Source: Sulfitobacter sp. F26169L (GTDB lineage: Bacteria > Pseudomonadota > Alphaproteobacteria > Rhodobacterales > Rhodobacteraceae). Taken from it: a stretch of DNA of 64,000 nt. Shown piece by piece: positions 44,385 through 54,887 of the stretch (its first letter is position 1; the number at the start of each line of letters is the position of its first letter). The stretch spans positions 434,001 to 498,000 of the forward strand of contig NZ_JAPMLP010000003.1 in NCBI RefSeq assembly GCF_026410285.1, given 5' to 3'. The notes beneath the pieces were generated by a model that was not told the DNA's origin, searched no databases, and saw only the letters and a list, made by a program, of their open reading frames with translations. The translations under genes and the position numbers were made by a program.

Positions 44385-44541
44385 GTGCCTGCTCCCTGAC
44401 ATTCACTATTCACACCATAGCAGAACCTAACGGTCCTGCCGGTCTTGTCCAGTCGCCAGTTTACGTGATGTATCACACCCTTCCCCTCTGCCCCGTCCTC
44501 CGTTACATCAACGGTAAAACACACAGACGGGAGCCGCGATC

Positions 44542-47500
44542 ATGGCACTGGAAAAGAATTTCGACTCAACAGAAGCCGAAGCACGCCTTTACGACGCTTG
44601 GGAACAGACCGGCGCGTTCAAGGCAGGCGCAAATGCCAGCCGCGCGGAGACATATTGCGTGATGATCCCGCCGCCCAACGTCAACGGCTCGCTGCATGTA
44701 GGACATGCGTTTAACAACACATTGCAAGATATTCTGACACGTTGGCACCGAATGCGCGGCTTTGACACGCTTTGGCAGCCCGGGCAGGACCATGCGGGCA
44801 TCGCATTGCAACTGGCCGTCGAAAACAAACTTGCTGAAAGTCAGATCAAGCGCACCGACCTCACCCGTGAGGAATTTCTTGAACACGCATGGGCCTACAA
44901 GGAAAGCACTGCCGACACGATCGTCGGGCAGCTAAAGCGCCTCGGCTCGTCCTGCGATTGGTCGCGCAACGCGTTCACTATGTCAGGCGCACCTGGTGAC
45001 ACCCGCGTAGGGCACGAAAACTCGCCTAATTTTCACGATGCCGTGATCAAAGTGTTTGTGCAGATGTACCAGAGCGGCAAAATATATCGCGGCAAGCGGT
45101 TGGTGAACTGGGACCCGCGTTTCGAAACCGCAATCTCTGATCTTGAGGTCGAGAACACCGAGGTTCCCGGCCACATGTGGCACTTCAAATACCCGCTCGC
45201 GGGCGGTACCACCTATGAGTACATTGAAAAAGACGAAGACGGCAACGAGACGCTACGCGAAACGCGCGATTACATCTCAATCGCAACAACCCGACCGGAA
45301 ACCATGCTGGGGGATGGGGCCGTTGCAGTTCACCCAACTGATGAACGTTACGCGCCAATCATTGGAAAACTTTGCGAAATTCCAGTCGGCCCAAAAGAGC
45401 ACCGCCGCCTTATTCCCATCATCGCTGATGAATACCCCGACAAGGATTTTGGATCGGGCGCTGTAAAAATCACGGGCGCGCATGACTTCAACGACTATCA
45501 GGTCGCCAAGCGTAACGGCATCCCCATGTACAATCTCATGGATACAAAAGCCGCGATGCGCGCGGACGGCAAGCCCTACGCCGAAGAAGCCGCTATCGCG
45601 CAGGCCATCGCCAACGGAGAGCAGGAGTTCGACGAGGCGATGGTCGCTGCGATGAACCTTGTGCCCGATGACTATCGCGGCCTTGACCGCTTTGAAGCGC
45701 GCAAGAGAGTCATCGAGGATATTACCGCTGAAGACCTGGCCATCATGGTCCCTGCGCATGATCCGCGCTTGGGCAAGGCCGCTACCAAGCCGCTCGCCCC
45801 CGAAGAGGGCGGCGAGGCGCGCGAGGAGACCCTTGTGCCGCTGGTAGAGTCCAAAGCCATCATGCAGCCCTTCGGCGACCGCTCGAAAGTCGTGATCGAG
45901 CCGATGCTCACGGATCAGTGGTTTGTGGACACCGACCGGATCGTTGGCCCCGCGCTTGATGCCGTGCGCAACGGCGATGTGAAAATCATGCCGGAGTCGG
46001 GCGAAAAAGTGTACTACAACTGGCTCGACAACATCGAGCCATGGTGCATCTCGCGCCAGCTCTGGTGGGGTCACCGGATACCGGTCTGGTATGGACTGGA
46101 CCTGAAACGTGCAGGCTTCGCTGATGACGAAGGCGACGGCGCGCTCGACCTCGTCGAGATAACCCGCCTGCTGGCAGAGCAATCCCTGCCCGAAGGCAGC
46201 GATCAGATCGAATGTGCCGACAGCTTTGAAAATGTACGCGAAGGTTTCAATGACTTCACCGCCCAACTCCCTACACCGCTCAACCACGCGCGTGTAATCG
46301 AAGTTGCTTCGCGCGCGGATGCCATGCACGCGCTTGCCGAAAGTCTGGGCAGCTATTCATTCAGTCAGGATCCAACCGAAATTGTCTACCCTGTTTGGCG
46401 CGACCCCGACGTACTCGACACATGGTTCTCCTCGGGCCTCTGGCCCATCGGCACCCTTGGCTGGCCCGAGGAAACCGAAGCCCTGCAGAAATACTTCCCC
46501 ACCTCCGATCTGATCACGGGACAGGATATTTTGTTCTTCTGGGTTGCGCGCATGATGATGATGCAGCTGGACACAGTTGGCAAAATCCCATTCGACACTG
46601 TCTATTTGCACGGCCTCGTCCGCGATGCCAAAGGCAAAAAAATGTCGAAATCCGTGGGCAACGTTATCGACCCGCTGGAAATCATTGACCAGTACGGCGC
46701 GGACGCGCTGCGCTTTACCAATGCGGCGATGGCATCCCTTGGCGGCGCGCTCAAGATGGAAGAAGCGCGCATCGCTGGCTATCGCAATTTCGGCACCAAG
46801 ATCTGGAACGCCCACCGTTTTGCGGAAATGAACGATGCGTTCCAAGACACACCGGCGACAATGCCGACCCCGTCCGCGACCCTCAATAAATGGATTATCG
46901 GGGAAACTGCCCGCGTGCGCGAAGTAGTTGACGCCGCGCTGGACACCTACCGGTTTAACGATGCGGCAAGTGCGCTCTATGCCTTTGTCTGGGGCAAGGT
47001 GTGTGATTGGTACGTAGAACTGTCGAAACCACTTCTGCAGGACGATGACGGCAAGGGTGAATTGGCAAAAGAAACCCGCGAAACTCTGGCGTGGGTGCTG
47101 GATCAATGTCTGATCCTGCTGCACCCTATCATGCCTTTCATCACCGAAGAGCTTTGGGGTCAGACCGCTAAGCGCAACAAGATGCTCGTGCACGCCGACT
47201 GGCCTGCCTATACCACTGCCGATCTGCTGGATGAAGAGGCTGATAAAGAGCTAAATTGGGTCATCAACCTGATTGAAAACATCCGCTCCGCGCGCGCGCA
47301 GATGCACGTGCCAGCGGGCCTCAAGGTTCCGATGATCGTGACCGATATGGATGATGCCGCCCAAGCTGCATGGAGTAACAATGAGGCCATGATAAAACGC
47401 CTCGCCCGTGTGGCATCTCTTGAGAAAAAGAACGATTTCCCCAAAGGGACTGTCGCCATCAGCGCACCTGGCGCTACATTTGGCCTACCGTTGGAAGGCA

Positions 47501-47715
47501 TCATCGACATCGATGAAGAAAAAGCACGCCTGCAGAAATCTCTCGATAAACTGGCCAAGGAGATGGGGGGTCTCAAGGGGCGTTTGAACAATCCCAAATT
47601 TGCCGCATCCGCCCCTCCGGAAGTTGTGGCCGAGGCCCAAGAAAACCTAGCCGCACGGCAAGAAGAGGCCGACCAACTCCAAGCGGCAATGGATCGTCTT
47701 GCTGAGATAGGTTAA
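44542..47715 (+). CDS. valS: Valine-tRNA ligase
   Basis: The protein has 1057 residues, long for ValS because of insertions around the editing domain. Marks: [15 protein letters not shown] (HIGH), the editing domain with [41 protein letters not shown], and [13 protein letters not shown] (KMSKS). The C-terminal coiled coil ([23 protein letters not shown]) binds the tRNA. It charges tRNA-Val in the cytoplasm. Insertions are normal for alphaproteobacterial ValS. It diverges from the CoxL-like gene with about 157 bases between starts. Confidence 0.96.
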   Translation: MALEKNFDSTEAEARLYDAWEQTGAFKAGANASRAETYCVMIPPPNVNGSLHVGHAFNNTLQDILTRWHRMRGFDTLWQPGQDHAGIALQLAVENKLAESQIKRTDLTREEFLEHAWAYKESTADTIVGQLKRLGSSCDWSRNAFTMSGAPGDTRVGHENSPNFHDAVIKVFVQMYQSGKIYRGKRLVNWDPRFETAISDLEVENTEVPGHMWHFKYPLAGGTTYEYIEKDEDGNETLRETRDYISIATTRPETMLGDGAVAVHPTDERYAPIIGKLCEIPVGPKEHRRLIPIIADEYPDKDFGSGAVKITGAHDFNDYQVAKRNGIPMYNLMDTKAAMRADGKPYAEEAAIAQAIANGEQEFDEAMVAAMNLVPDDYRGLDRFEARKRVIEDITAEDLAIMVPAHDPRLGKAATKPLAPEEGGEAREETLVPLVESKAIMQPFGDRSKVVIEPMLTDQWFVDTDRIVGPALDAVRNGDVKIMPESGEKVYYNWLDNIEPWCISRQLWWGHRIPVWYGLDLKRAGFADDEGDGALDLVEITRLLAEQSLPEGSDQIECADSFENVREGFNDFTAQLPTPLNHARVIEVASRADAMHALAESLGSYSFSQDPTEIVYPVWRDPDVLDTWFSSGLWPIGTLGWPEETEALQKYFPTSDLITGQDILFFWVARMMMMQLDTVGKIPFDTVYLHGLVRDAKGKKMSKSVGNVIDPLEIIDQYGADALRFTNAAMASLGGALKMEEARIAGYRNFGTKIWNAHRFAEMNDAFQDTPATMPTPSATLNKWIIGETARVREVVDAALDTYRFNDAASALYAFVWGKVCDWYVELSKPLLQDDDGKGELAKETRETLAWVLDQCLILLHPIMPFITEELWGQTAKRNKMLVHADWPAYTTADLLDEEADKELNWVINLIENIRSARAQMHVPAGLKVPMIVTDMDDAAQAAWSNNEAMIKRLARVASLEKKNDFPKGTVAISAPGATFGLPLEGIIDIDEEKARLQKSLDKLAKEMGGLKGRLNNPKFAASAPPEVVAEAQENLAARQEEADQLQAAMDRLAEIG

Positions 47716-48122
47716 TTCACAGGCATGCGCAGCTTTGCGCGCCTAATATAATAACGGATCGCCATAGGTACGTGCCCTTGGCGATCTGTCAGGATCGAAG
47801 GATGAGACGGCCCCCATCCCTGCCCCATTTTCCAATCGGAGCGGGAGAAGCAGCTGCCGTATCTGCGACCATACGTGATGCCCACTGAACTTAGGATCAA
47901 AGAGAACTCGAAACCGCGTTCAGACCTTGTGCGCTTTTGACAGCAGGCCCAGCCCGAAAGAAACAACTGTCAGAAACTGCATTTACCGAACTGCGATATA
48001 TCGATGCAGTTGAAGCCCCTAGATAATGTATGGGCTAAGGGGCCTTTCCAAAGCGGAGCTGCCCCTCTTCCTTTTTCACGACGGCACATCAATCAGCTAG
48101 GGCCATCCGGCGCGAACCCAAG
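47716..48122. other. 400-bp stretch without a recognisable gene
   Basis: After valS and before the end of the crotonase gene. A small minus frame (47712-47966) has no known match. A weak hairpin (GCCCCT 48015-48020, AGGGGC 48038-48043) followed by CTTTCC is too short to call a terminator with confidence. Confidence 0.5.
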
Positions 48123-48911
48123 CTATTTGAAAACAGCCGGACGTTTGCCAAATGCCGCCGCAACCACTTCCATCTGATGCGGTTTCCCCATCAATTCAAC
48201 CTGCTCACGCGATTCTGCGTCCAGCACGGTCTTGTCATCTGCAGTTTCAGCCACCGCGATCAGCCGCTTTGCTGCGCGAATGGCGGACGGGCTTTTGCCT
48301 GCTATAGTTTTGGCCAGTTTCTCGGCGGCTGCCAGCGGGTCATCCGACAGATCGGTAACCAATCCCCACCGTTCTGCCTGCTGTGCATCAACAGGCTCTG
48401 CGGTGTAGGTCAGGAGTCGCAGCACATCCGAGCGTACCAGACGCGGCAGCAGGGCCATTCCGCCCATATCCGGCACGAGCCCCCACTTCATTTCCATCAC
48501 CGCAAACTGTGCATCAGGGGAAGCGATGCGTATATCCGCCCCCAGCGCCAGCTGCATTCCCGCGCCGAAACAGACGCCGTGCACCGCCGCAATCACCGGA
48601 ATATCCATGCGCGACCACACCATCGCCACTTCTTGCCACTGGTTTGTGGTGCCGTCCCCGTGCGTGCGTGGCATCAGCAATTCAGCAGGGTCTTTTCCTA
48701 TCATTCCGGACAGGCCCGATATATCGATCCCTGCGCAAAATGCCTTGCCCTCACCCGAAACAATAACGGCACGCGCATCGGATGCCGCCACTTCGTTACC
48801 CGCTGCGATGATTGCCGTGATCATATCCTGATCAACGGCGTTCATTTTGTCGGCGCGCGTAAGGCGCACATGAGCGATGTGGTCTTCGTAGGTTACTGAA
48901 ACTCTGGACAT
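48123..48911 (-). CDS. Enoyl-CoA hydratase/isomerase (crotonase) family protein
   Basis: The protein has 262 residues. Crotonase marks are the oxyanion-hole pair AFCAGIDISGLSGM and AAVHGVCFGAGMQLALGAD, and the catalytic-loop region FAVMEMKWGLVPDMGG. The last has VPDMGG with Asp at the usual acid position (DM) and no clear Glu pair of true hydratases, so isomerase or another crotonase reaction is possible. It works on CoA thioesters in the cytoplasm. The ATG at 48911 has GAGGAA seven bases upstream; a longer frame to 48947 is a shadow of the neighbouring overlapping frame. Confidence 0.9.
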   Translation of the reverse strand: MSRVSVTYEDHIAHVRLTRADKMNAVDQDMITAIIAAGNEVAASDARAVIVSGEGKAFCAGIDISGLSGMIGKDPAELLMPRTHGDGTTNQWQEVAMVWSRMDIPVIAAVHGVCFGAGMQLALGADIRIASPDAQFAVMEMKWGLVPDMGGMALLPRLVRSDVLRLLTYTAEPVDAQQAERWGLVTDLSDDPLAAAEKLAKTIAGKSPSAIRAAKRLIAVAETADDKTVLDAESREQVELMGKPHQMEVVAAAFGKRPAVFK

Positions 48912-49155
48912 GGGATTTCCTCGGGAATGGATTTTCCTCCCATCCAAGCAGAGCCGAGCAAAACAGACCAGCAGAACGTGACGGCACGTATTCGGGAACC
49001 AAGCGCTCCACCGCGCGCATTATGCCAAGGCTCTTGTCATAAACCAGCGTCAACATCCCGCGCACCGGCGGCTTTGTCACCGTTAGACCAACGCCACGCA
49101 ATGTTCCCGCAGCAGTTATTGTTGCGATAAACCCGCGCCTTGTGAGTTTGGCCAT
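48832..49155 (-). CDS. Small protein with a twin-arginine-like N-terminus
   Basis: The frame has 107 codons from an ATG at 49155 with GAGGGTGG just upstream. The N-terminus MAKLTRRGFIATITAAGTLRG looks like a twin-arginine signal (RRGF), followed by VGLTVTKPPVRGMLTLVYDKSLGIMRAVERLVPEYVP, a plausible short mature protein. From about residue 57 on, the sequence (SRSAGLFCSALL) loses protein-like character and overlaps the crotonase start by 80 bases. The real gene may once have ended earlier and lost its stop. I recognise no family. It diverges from the aminotransferase gene. Confidence 0.45.
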   Translation of the reverse strand: MAKLTRRGFIATITAAGTLRGVGLTVTKPPVRGMLTLVYDKSLGIMRAVERLVPEYVPSRSAGLFCSALLGWEENPFPRKSHVQSFSNLRRPHRSCAPYARRQNERR

Positions 49156-49254
49156 TTCCACCCTCTATTTATGAAATCCATTCTCACATCCGGGACGGCA
49201 GCGGAATTTTCAAAAGACTTGCCCCCGCACTGCCATCCGCATTAACTGCGCGCC

Positions 49255-50370
49255 ATGACAGATTTCCGCCTCACCCCGCTTGCACAATCCCTACCCGCAA
49301 CCGTTCCCTTTGTAGGGCCGGAAACACAGGAGCGCGCCCGTGGCGCAGCGTTTGATGCGCGTCTGGGTGCCAATGAAAACGTCTTTGGCCCGTCGCCACT
49401 GGCAATCGAGGCAATGGCGAAAGCAGACCAGTGGAAGTACGGCGATCCGGAAAGCCATGATCTGCGCACGGCCCTCGCGGCGCATCATCAATGCAGGCCG
49501 GATAACATCATTGTGGGTGAAGGCATTGATGGGCTGTTGGGATATCTGGTGCGGCTGATGATCGCCTCGGGTGATGCGGTTGTCACATCAGCCGGTGCAT
49601 ACCCGACATTCAACTATCATGTTGCCGGTTTTGGCGGGGCGCTTCACACAGTTCCCTATGTGGATGACGCTGAATCTCCCGAGCTTCTGTTTGCCAAAGC
49701 GGCCGAAGTAGATGCGAAGCTTGTTTACCTTGCCAACCCCGACAACCCGATGGGAAGCCATCATCGCGGCGAGCATATCGTGCGCGCCATGGAAACCCTG
49801 CCGGAGCGCAGCTTGCTTCTGCTTGACGAAGCTTATGTGGAATGTGCCCCGGAAGGAACAGCCCTGCCACTACCTGCCGATGACCCTCGGGTGATCCGTA
49901 TGCGCACGTTCTCAAAAGGTTATGGCCTTGCTGGCGCGCGTGTGGGGTACGCAATCGGGCACCCCGACCTGATCAATGCGTTTCACAAAGTGCGCAATCA
50001 CTTTGGCATGAACCGCGCCGCACAGGAAGGGGCGCTTGCCGCGCTGAATGATCAAGCCTATCTGGCCAAAGTGCAGCAACACATTGCACATTCCCGCAAC
50101 CGCATTTCGGACATCGCCCGAACCAACGGCCTGACTCCCCTGCCCTCTGCCACCAATTTCGTGACCGTGGACTGTGGCCGTGACGAAAACTTTGCGAAGG
50201 CGGTTCTGGCGGGGCTGATTGCACGGGGTATTTTTGTGCGTATGCCGTTTGTCGCGCCGCAAAGCCGGTGTGTGCGGATCAGTTGTGGCACGCCCGTTAT
50301 GCTTGATCTGCTGGCCGCTGCCCTTCCATCAGCCTTGGCTGATGCACAGAATTCCAGCGCAGGAAGCTAG
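49255..50370 (+). CDS. PLP-dependent aminotransferase, histidinol-phosphate aminotransferase-like
   Basis: The protein has 371 residues of fold type I, class I/II. Marks: DARLGANENVFGPSPLA (the HisC-like start), KYGDPESHDLRTALA, VGEGIDGLLGYLVRL, YLANPDNPMGS, LLLDEAYVECAP, and the PLP-lysine in RTFSKGYGLAGARVGY, with the C-terminal arginine in RCVRISCGTP. HisC converts imidazole-acetol phosphate to histidinol phosphate, but many such paralogs act on other substrates; the conserved HisC ending is loose here and no his gene is near, so I leave the symbol blank. It stands alone, divergent from the small Tat-like frame. Confidence 0.88.
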   Translation: MTDFRLTPLAQSLPATVPFVGPETQERARGAAFDARLGANENVFGPSPLAIEAMAKADQWKYGDPESHDLRTALAAHHQCRPDNIIVGEGIDGLLGYLVRLMIASGDAVVTSAGAYPTFNYHVAGFGGALHTVPYVDDAESPELLFAKAAEVDAKLVYLANPDNPMGSHHRGEHIVRAMETLPERSLLLLDEAYVECAPEGTALPLPADDPRVIRMRTFSKGYGLAGARVGYAIGHPDLINAFHKVRNHFGMNRAAQEGALAALNDQAYLAKVQQHIAHSRNRISDIARTNGLTPLPSATNFVTVDCGRDENFAKAVLAGLIARGIFVRMPFVAPQSRCVRISCGTPVMLDLLAAALPSALADAQNSSAGS

Positions 50371-50610
50371 GCAATCGCTGACCCTTTTTTTTGCGCAGCG
50401 GTGATCTGACATCGTTTTTGCCCAATCGGTAAATGTAGCGTTCAATATCCGTTACTCCTCCTGCGGGATCGACAGTTCAATCACCTATGCGCGCCCCGTG
50501 TCGGGCCATAATTCAACCTCCTACTTGGCCGCCGTGCGCTTGCTCCTGTTGTGCGCGCGCACTAAGGTCGGCCAAGCCGCCAAGGTTCAACGACAAAGGC
50601 CGATAATTTA

Positions 50611-52470
50611 ATGAGTAGTGGACAGACCTACACCTCGGGCGCGCTGATGCGCTGGCTCTGGCGCGACTATCTGCGCCACCATATCGGCAAGCTGGTCATT
50701 GCTGTTGCCTTCATGATCCTTGAAGGGGCCAGTCTGGGGGCCATGGCAAAACTGATGGAACCCATGTTCGACCGTGTGTTCGTAGCGGGCGAACAATCGT
50801 GGCTTTTGATTGTGGGTTTTGTGCTGGTGGGTATCTTTGTGGTCCGCGCCATATCGGGGGTCGCGCAAAAGGTGCTGCTCACCCGTATCGCGCAACGCTC
50901 CGCTGCGGATATGCGCATCGATCTGCTGGACCGGATGATGCAGCAGGATGGCGCGTTCCACCAATCACACCCTCCCGGATTTCTGATCCAGCGCGTACAA
51001 TCGGATGTAAACGCCGTCGGCGATGTCTGGCGCGCGATTATCACCGGCGCAGGACGCGATTTCATAGGCCTGTTGGTACTGCTTGGCGTCGCAATCTCGA
51101 TTGATCCTGTCTGGGCGCTTCTGGCCTGTGTCGGTATTCCCGTTATGGTGCTGCCCGCAGCATTTGCGCAGCGGTTTGTGCGCCGCCGTGCGCGCGAGGC
51201 GCGGGATTTGGGGGCGTCGCTCTCTACCCGTCTGGACGAAGTGTTTCACGGCATTGTCCAGATCAAATTAAACGCGCTGGAATCCTATCAATCGCGCCAG
51301 TATCGCGACATCACCAAGCAGTTTGTCTCGACCGAAGTGCGCACCGCCTTCGGCAGTTCCGCCATTCCTGCAATGATCGATATTATATCGGGAATCGGAT
51401 TTATGGCGGTGATCCTCTACGGCGGCTCCGAGATCATTTCGGGCGAGAAAACGATTGGTCAGTTCATGACCTTTTTCACCGCCATGGGGTTTACCTTCAA
51501 TCCGCTACGCCGTCTTGGCGGCATCAGCGGGCAGTGGCAGACCGCCGCCGCCGCACTTGAGCGTATAAAAGAGTTGATGGACGCCCCCCTGCACCTCACC
51601 TCGCCCAAAAATCCGGTGCCGGCGCCTCAAGAACCCGCCGATATCACGCTGGAGAATGTGACCCTGTCCTTTGGTGAAACCGAAGTCCTGCACGGCCTGT
51701 CCCTGACTGCAAAAGCCGGGCAGACAACTGCATTGGTGGGCGCATCCGGTGCTGGCAAATCCACCATTTTCAACCTGCTCACCCGCTTGCTCGACCCGAC
51801 CACAGGTGCGGTGCGCATTGGTGGTGTTGCCACCACCGAAATGGCAATCCCCGATCTGCGCACGCTGTTTTCCGTGGTGAGCCAAGAGGCGCTGTTGTTT
51901 GATGAAACCCTGCGGGAGAATATCATTCTGGGCCGCGAGGATGTCAGCGATCCCGATCTGAAACGCGCCCTTGACGCTGCCAATGTATCCGACTTTCTGC
52001 CGCAGTTGGAAAACGGTCTGGAAACCCATGTAGGGCCGCGCGGCTCTGCCCTGTCGGGTGGTCAACGCCAGCGCGTTGTTATTGCGCGCGCCCTGCTGCG
52101 TAACACCCCCGTGCTGCTGCTCGACGAAGCCACAAGCGCGCTTGACGCGCAATCCGAACAAGTGGTGCAAGACGCGCTCGATCGCTTGTCAGAGGGTCGT
52201 ACAACTCTTGTGATCGCCCATCGCCTCAGCACGATCCGCAATGCCGACAACATTATCGTGATGGACCGTGGCCGCGCGGTAGATGAAGGCACCCACGAAG
52301 AATTGCTGGAGCGTGGGGGGATTTACGCAGATCTCTACCGGCTGCAATTCAAAGATGGCAAGACAGTCTCCGACCGCCGCCGTAGCGTGTTTGGACGCCG
52401 GGACGCTCCCGAACCGGAACAACAGCCCAACCTGCTCCAGCGTATCGGGCAACATTTCTTCGGAAACTGA
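50611..52470 (+). CDS. MsbA-like ABC exporter (permease fused to ATPase)
   Basis: The protein has 619 residues: six membrane helices (about 20-310) and one nucleotide-binding domain (about 345-585). In the ATPase, Walker A is GASGAGKST, Q-loop VVSQEALLFDETLREN, signature LSGGQRQRV, Walker B VLLLDEATSALDAQ and H-loop IAHRLST. It acts as a homodimer in the inner membrane and exports a lipid, drug or glycan; the substrate is unknown. The gene stands alone, with a glycosyltransferase gene convergent behind it, which hints at envelope polysaccharide or lipid export. The ATG at 50611 follows an AT-rich leader without a clear ribosome site. Confidence 0.92.
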   Translation: MSSGQTYTSGALMRWLWRDYLRHHIGKLVIAVAFMILEGASLGAMAKLMEPMFDRVFVAGEQSWLLIVGFVLVGIFVVRAISGVAQKVLLTRIAQRSAADMRIDLLDRMMQQDGAFHQSHPPGFLIQRVQSDVNAVGDVWRAIITGAGRDFIGLLVLLGVAISIDPVWALLACVGIPVMVLPAAFAQRFVRRRAREARDLGASLSTRLDEVFHGIVQIKLNALESYQSRQYRDITKQFVSTEVRTAFGSSAIPAMIDIISGIGFMAVILYGGSEIISGEKTIGQFMTFFTAMGFTFNPLRRLGGISGQWQTAAAALERIKELMDAPLHLTSPKNPVPAPQEPADITLENVTLSFGETEVLHGLSLTAKAGQTTALVGASGAGKSTIFNLLTRLLDPTTGAVRIGGVATTEMAIPDLRTLFSVVSQEALLFDETLRENIILGREDVSDPDLKRALDAANVSDFLPQLENGLETHVGPRGSALSGGQRQRVVIARALLRNTPVLLLDEATSALDAQSEQVVQDALDRLSEGRTTLVIAHRLSTIRNADNIIVMDRGRAVDEGTHEELLERGGIYADLYRLQFKDGKTVSDRRRSVFGRRDAPEPEQQPNLLQRIGQHFFGN

Positions 52471-52540
52471 CCTGACCGTTCCGCGAGAACGCGGGATACG
52501 GGCATGATAATGTAATCCCGGCTGTGGCGCGTCCGGCAGG

Positions 52541-53224
52541 TCACTTGCGCTTGTTGTAGGATGCAGACAAAACTTCGGGACTGGTGCCTGCGCAATACCG
52601 TACCAGCGTGATCAGGTTACGCGCACCGCGATTAAGCCAGCCCTGCTGCTTGTACTTCGCCGCCGATGTCACAGCCACAGCGTCCAGCCCACAAAGCTTT
52701 CCGCGCAGTTGCCGCGCCAAAGCAACGTCTTCCATCAAGGGCTGATCGGGATACCCGCCCACGGCAGCATAAAGATCACGATGTATCAGCATCCCCTGAT
52801 CACCATAAGGCAATCCTAACCTGCTGCGCAGATTCGCCCAGCCTGCCACAACAGTGGCCGCAAAGCCCCGCGCATCAAACGCCAGCCGGAACCATCCTGC
52901 TGCCTCGGGGTCTGCCAGATGCGCCTGCACGGCCTCACTCCACCCCGCTTGTAGCGCCGTATCAGCGTGCAGGATTAACAACCATTCCCCCTGTGCTACA
53001 GCAACGCCGCGCTGCAACTGACCACCGCGCGACGGTGCGCCGTGTACCACTTCGCCGCCCCATCCCTGGGCCAATGTGACAGTAGCATCATCCGATCCGC
53101 CATCACTGACAATCAGCTCGCGGATCAGCCCCTGCTCCACCCCTTCCATCAGCGCGCCGAAACAGGCGGCCAATGCCTGTCCGGCATTCAGTGTAGGAAT
53201 AATTACCGATATCCGCGCGCGCAT
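52541..53224 (-). CDS. Family 2 glycosyltransferase, TIGR04283-type
   Basis: The protein has 227 residues of the GT-A fold. The start is ISVIIPTLNAGQALAACFGAL, followed by ELIVSDGGSDDATVTLA, the metal-binding HADT in LLILHADTALQAGW, and GLPYGDQGMLIHRDLYAAVGGYPDQPLMEDVAL. This pattern matches the short TIGR04283 group, which in some bacteria lies in arsenosugar gene sets, but no such partner is visible here. It transfers a sugar from a nucleotide or lipid donor; acceptor unknown. The start ATG at 53224 diverges from ygfZ with about 75 bases between. Confidence 0.88.
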   Translation of the reverse strand: MRARISVIIPTLNAGQALAACFGALMEGVEQGLIRELIVSDGGSDDATVTLAQGWGGEVVHGAPSRGGQLQRGVAVAQGEWLLILHADTALQAGWSEAVQAHLADPEAAGWFRLAFDARGFAATVVAGWANLRSRLGLPYGDQGMLIHRDLYAAVGGYPDQPLMEDVALARQLRGKLCGLDAVAVTSAAKYKQQGWLNRGARNLITLVRYCAGTSPEVLSASYNKRK

Positions 53225-53298
53225 TCAGCCTCTTTCGCTTCGCCCCCTTTTTAACGGGGCTATGGTTGCTATATTAAGAGCAGTACCAGAAGGACACC

Positions 53299-54045
53299 AT
53301 GATGAACCCTCCCTCCCGCCGAATATTGCGCCTTAGCGGTGCCGATACCCGCGATTTTTTGCAAGGACTGGTGACCAACGATATTGCCAAGCTGAAATCA
53401 GGCCTAGTCTATGCCGCGATACTAACACCGCAAGGGAAATACATCGCCGATTTCTTTCTGAAAGAGGATGGCGACGATGTGTTGCTGGATGTCGATGCCG
53501 CGTTGGCCGAAATGCTGGTTCAACGCCTGACGATGTACAAACTGCGCGCAAATGTGCAAATCACTCAGACAGATCTGCATCTGCACCGCGGCACGGGTAC
53601 GGTCCCTGCGGATGCCCTGCCCGATCCGCGCCACCCTGCCCTTGGCTGGCGCGCCTATCGCGACACATTGCAGACAGATGACACAACCGACTGGGCCGCT
53701 CTCTACGTTGCTCATATGATCCCCGACAGCGGAACAGAGTTAACCCCCGATACCTTCATTCTGGAAATGGGGTTTGCACGCCTGAACGGTGTCGATTTTC
53801 GCAAAGGCTGCTATGTGGGACAGGAAGTTACCGCACGTATGAAGCACAAGACCGAACTGCGCAAAGGTCTGGCGCGTGTTGCTGTCGATGGGGATGCCCC
53901 CGCTGGCACGCCGATCACAGCGGGCGGCAAACCCGCAGGCACCTTGCTGACCCGTGCAGGCAACGAAGCGTTGGCCTATCTGCGCTATGACCGCGCGACA
54001 GATGCAATGGATGCGGAGGGATCGGTCGTTACGCGGATTGAATAG
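53299..54045 (+). CDS. ygfZ: YgfZ/GcvT-type folate-binding iron-sulfur repair protein
   Basis: The protein has 248 residues. The signature KGCYVGQEVTAR (about 173-184), the K-G-C-Y-x-G-Q-E motif, is intact, and the start RILRLSGADTRDFLQGLVTNDI is typical. YgfZ uses folate to help maintain certain [4Fe-4S] enzymes such as MiaB. Length is a bit short but normal for alphaproteobacteria. ATG at 53299 or 53302 are both possible. It is convergent with efp, with a hairpin between. Confidence 0.92.
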   Translation: MMNPPSRRILRLSGADTRDFLQGLVTNDIAKLKSGLVYAAILTPQGKYIADFFLKEDGDDVLLDVDAALAEMLVQRLTMYKLRANVQITQTDLHLHRGTGTVPADALPDPRHPALGWRAYRDTLQTDDTTDWAALYVAHMIPDSGTELTPDTFILEMGFARLNGVDFRKGCYVGQEVTARMKHKTELRKGLARVAVDGDAPAGTPITAGGKPAGTLLTRAGNEALAYLRYDRATDAMDAEGSVVTRIE

Positions 54046-54054
54046 AAACACGAA

Positions 54055-54078
54055 ACGCGGCCACCATCGGGGCCGCGT
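54055..54078. terminator. Hairpin between ygfZ and efp
   Basis: ACGCGGCC (54055-54062) pairs with GGCCGCGT (54071-54078) over an 8-base loop, 10 bases after the ygfZ stop and 27 bases after the efp stop on the other strand. It can serve both convergent genes, though T runs are weak on both sides (CTATATTT on the plus strand). Confidence 0.6.
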
Positions 54079-54104
54079 CTATATTTCCGGCTTGGCGGAA
54101 CGGC

Positions 54105-54668
54105 TCAGGCGCGCTCTACATATTCCATGGTTTCGGTGTTGACGATAATGCTTTCATCCGGCCCCACAAAAGGCGGTACGTTCACCTTCACGCCATTGTC
54201 CAGAACCGCAGGCTTGAACGAGTTCGCCGCTGTCTGCCCCTTCACAACCGGTTCTGTCTCGGCAATCTTGCAGGTCACCTTTTGCGGCAGCGCAGCATTT
54301 ATTGCTTCTTCTTCATAATATTCGACTACAATCATCATGCCATCTTGCAAAAAAGGGCGTCGATCACCCAACAGATCTGCAGCCAGCTGCACCTGTTCGT
54401 AGGTATCCGTATCCATCAACACCAACATACCATCATCTTCGTATAGAAACTGCTGGTCTTTTTGCTCCAAACGTACCCGCTCTACCTTGTCGGCGCTGCG
54501 AAAGCGTTCGTTCAATTTGGAACCGTTGCGCAGGTTCTTCATCTCGACTTGCGCAAATGCACCGCCTTTACCCGGTTTTACATGGTCTACCTTAACAGCC
54601 GCCCAAAGACCGCCGTTGTGCTCCAGTACGTTTCCGGGGCGAATCTCGTTTCCGTTAATTTTGGGCAT
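54105..54668 (-). CDS. efp: Elongation factor P
   Basis: The protein has 187 residues, the full length of EF-P with three OB-like domains (domain I to about 65, [31 protein letters not shown]). The tip lysine is K34 in VKPGKGGAF, the residue that carries beta-lysine in enterobacteria; no epmA/epmB is visible in this window. EF-P rescues ribosomes stalled at proline runs. The ATG at 54668 has the expected [10 protein letters not shown] start. Confidence 0.96.
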   Translation of the reverse strand: MPKINGNEIRPGNVLEHNGGLWAAVKVDHVKPGKGGAFAQVEMKNLRNGSKLNERFRSADKVERVRLEQKDQQFLYEDDGMLVLMDTDTYEQVQLAADLLGDRRPFLQDGMMIVVEYYEEEAINAALPQKVTCKIAETEPVVKGQTAANSFKPAVLDNGVKVNVPPFVGPDESIIVNTETMEYVERA

Positions 54669-54887
54669 GTGTCAAAACTCTGGCAAAAGGTTGATGAAAT
54701 CTTGACCAGCTCTATATATTGGGAAGTAAGCGTACACAAGAAGCCCTGTTTAGTACAAATTCGCAACAAGCCATGCGGTCACCGCATAGGTGCCATGCAT
54801 AAACAAGGTATCCGAATCGCTCGATATATGTCACAAGGCAGCAGGCGCTGAAAATGACAAGAGCAAGAATAATGGAAGGACGACGAG

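Noticed and set aside
44384-44402. Upstream start (44402) for the CoxL-like gene
   Set aside because: The ATG at 44384 has the GGGAG site, and the extra six residues are not part of the family.
45277-46329. Open frame of 350 codons on the minus strand inside valS
   Set aside because: Antisense to valS with no similarity to known proteins.
48011-48047. GCCCCT...AGGGGC hairpin 300 bases after valS as a terminator
   Set aside because: Six pairs only, a 17-base loop and no T run; too weak and too far from the stop.
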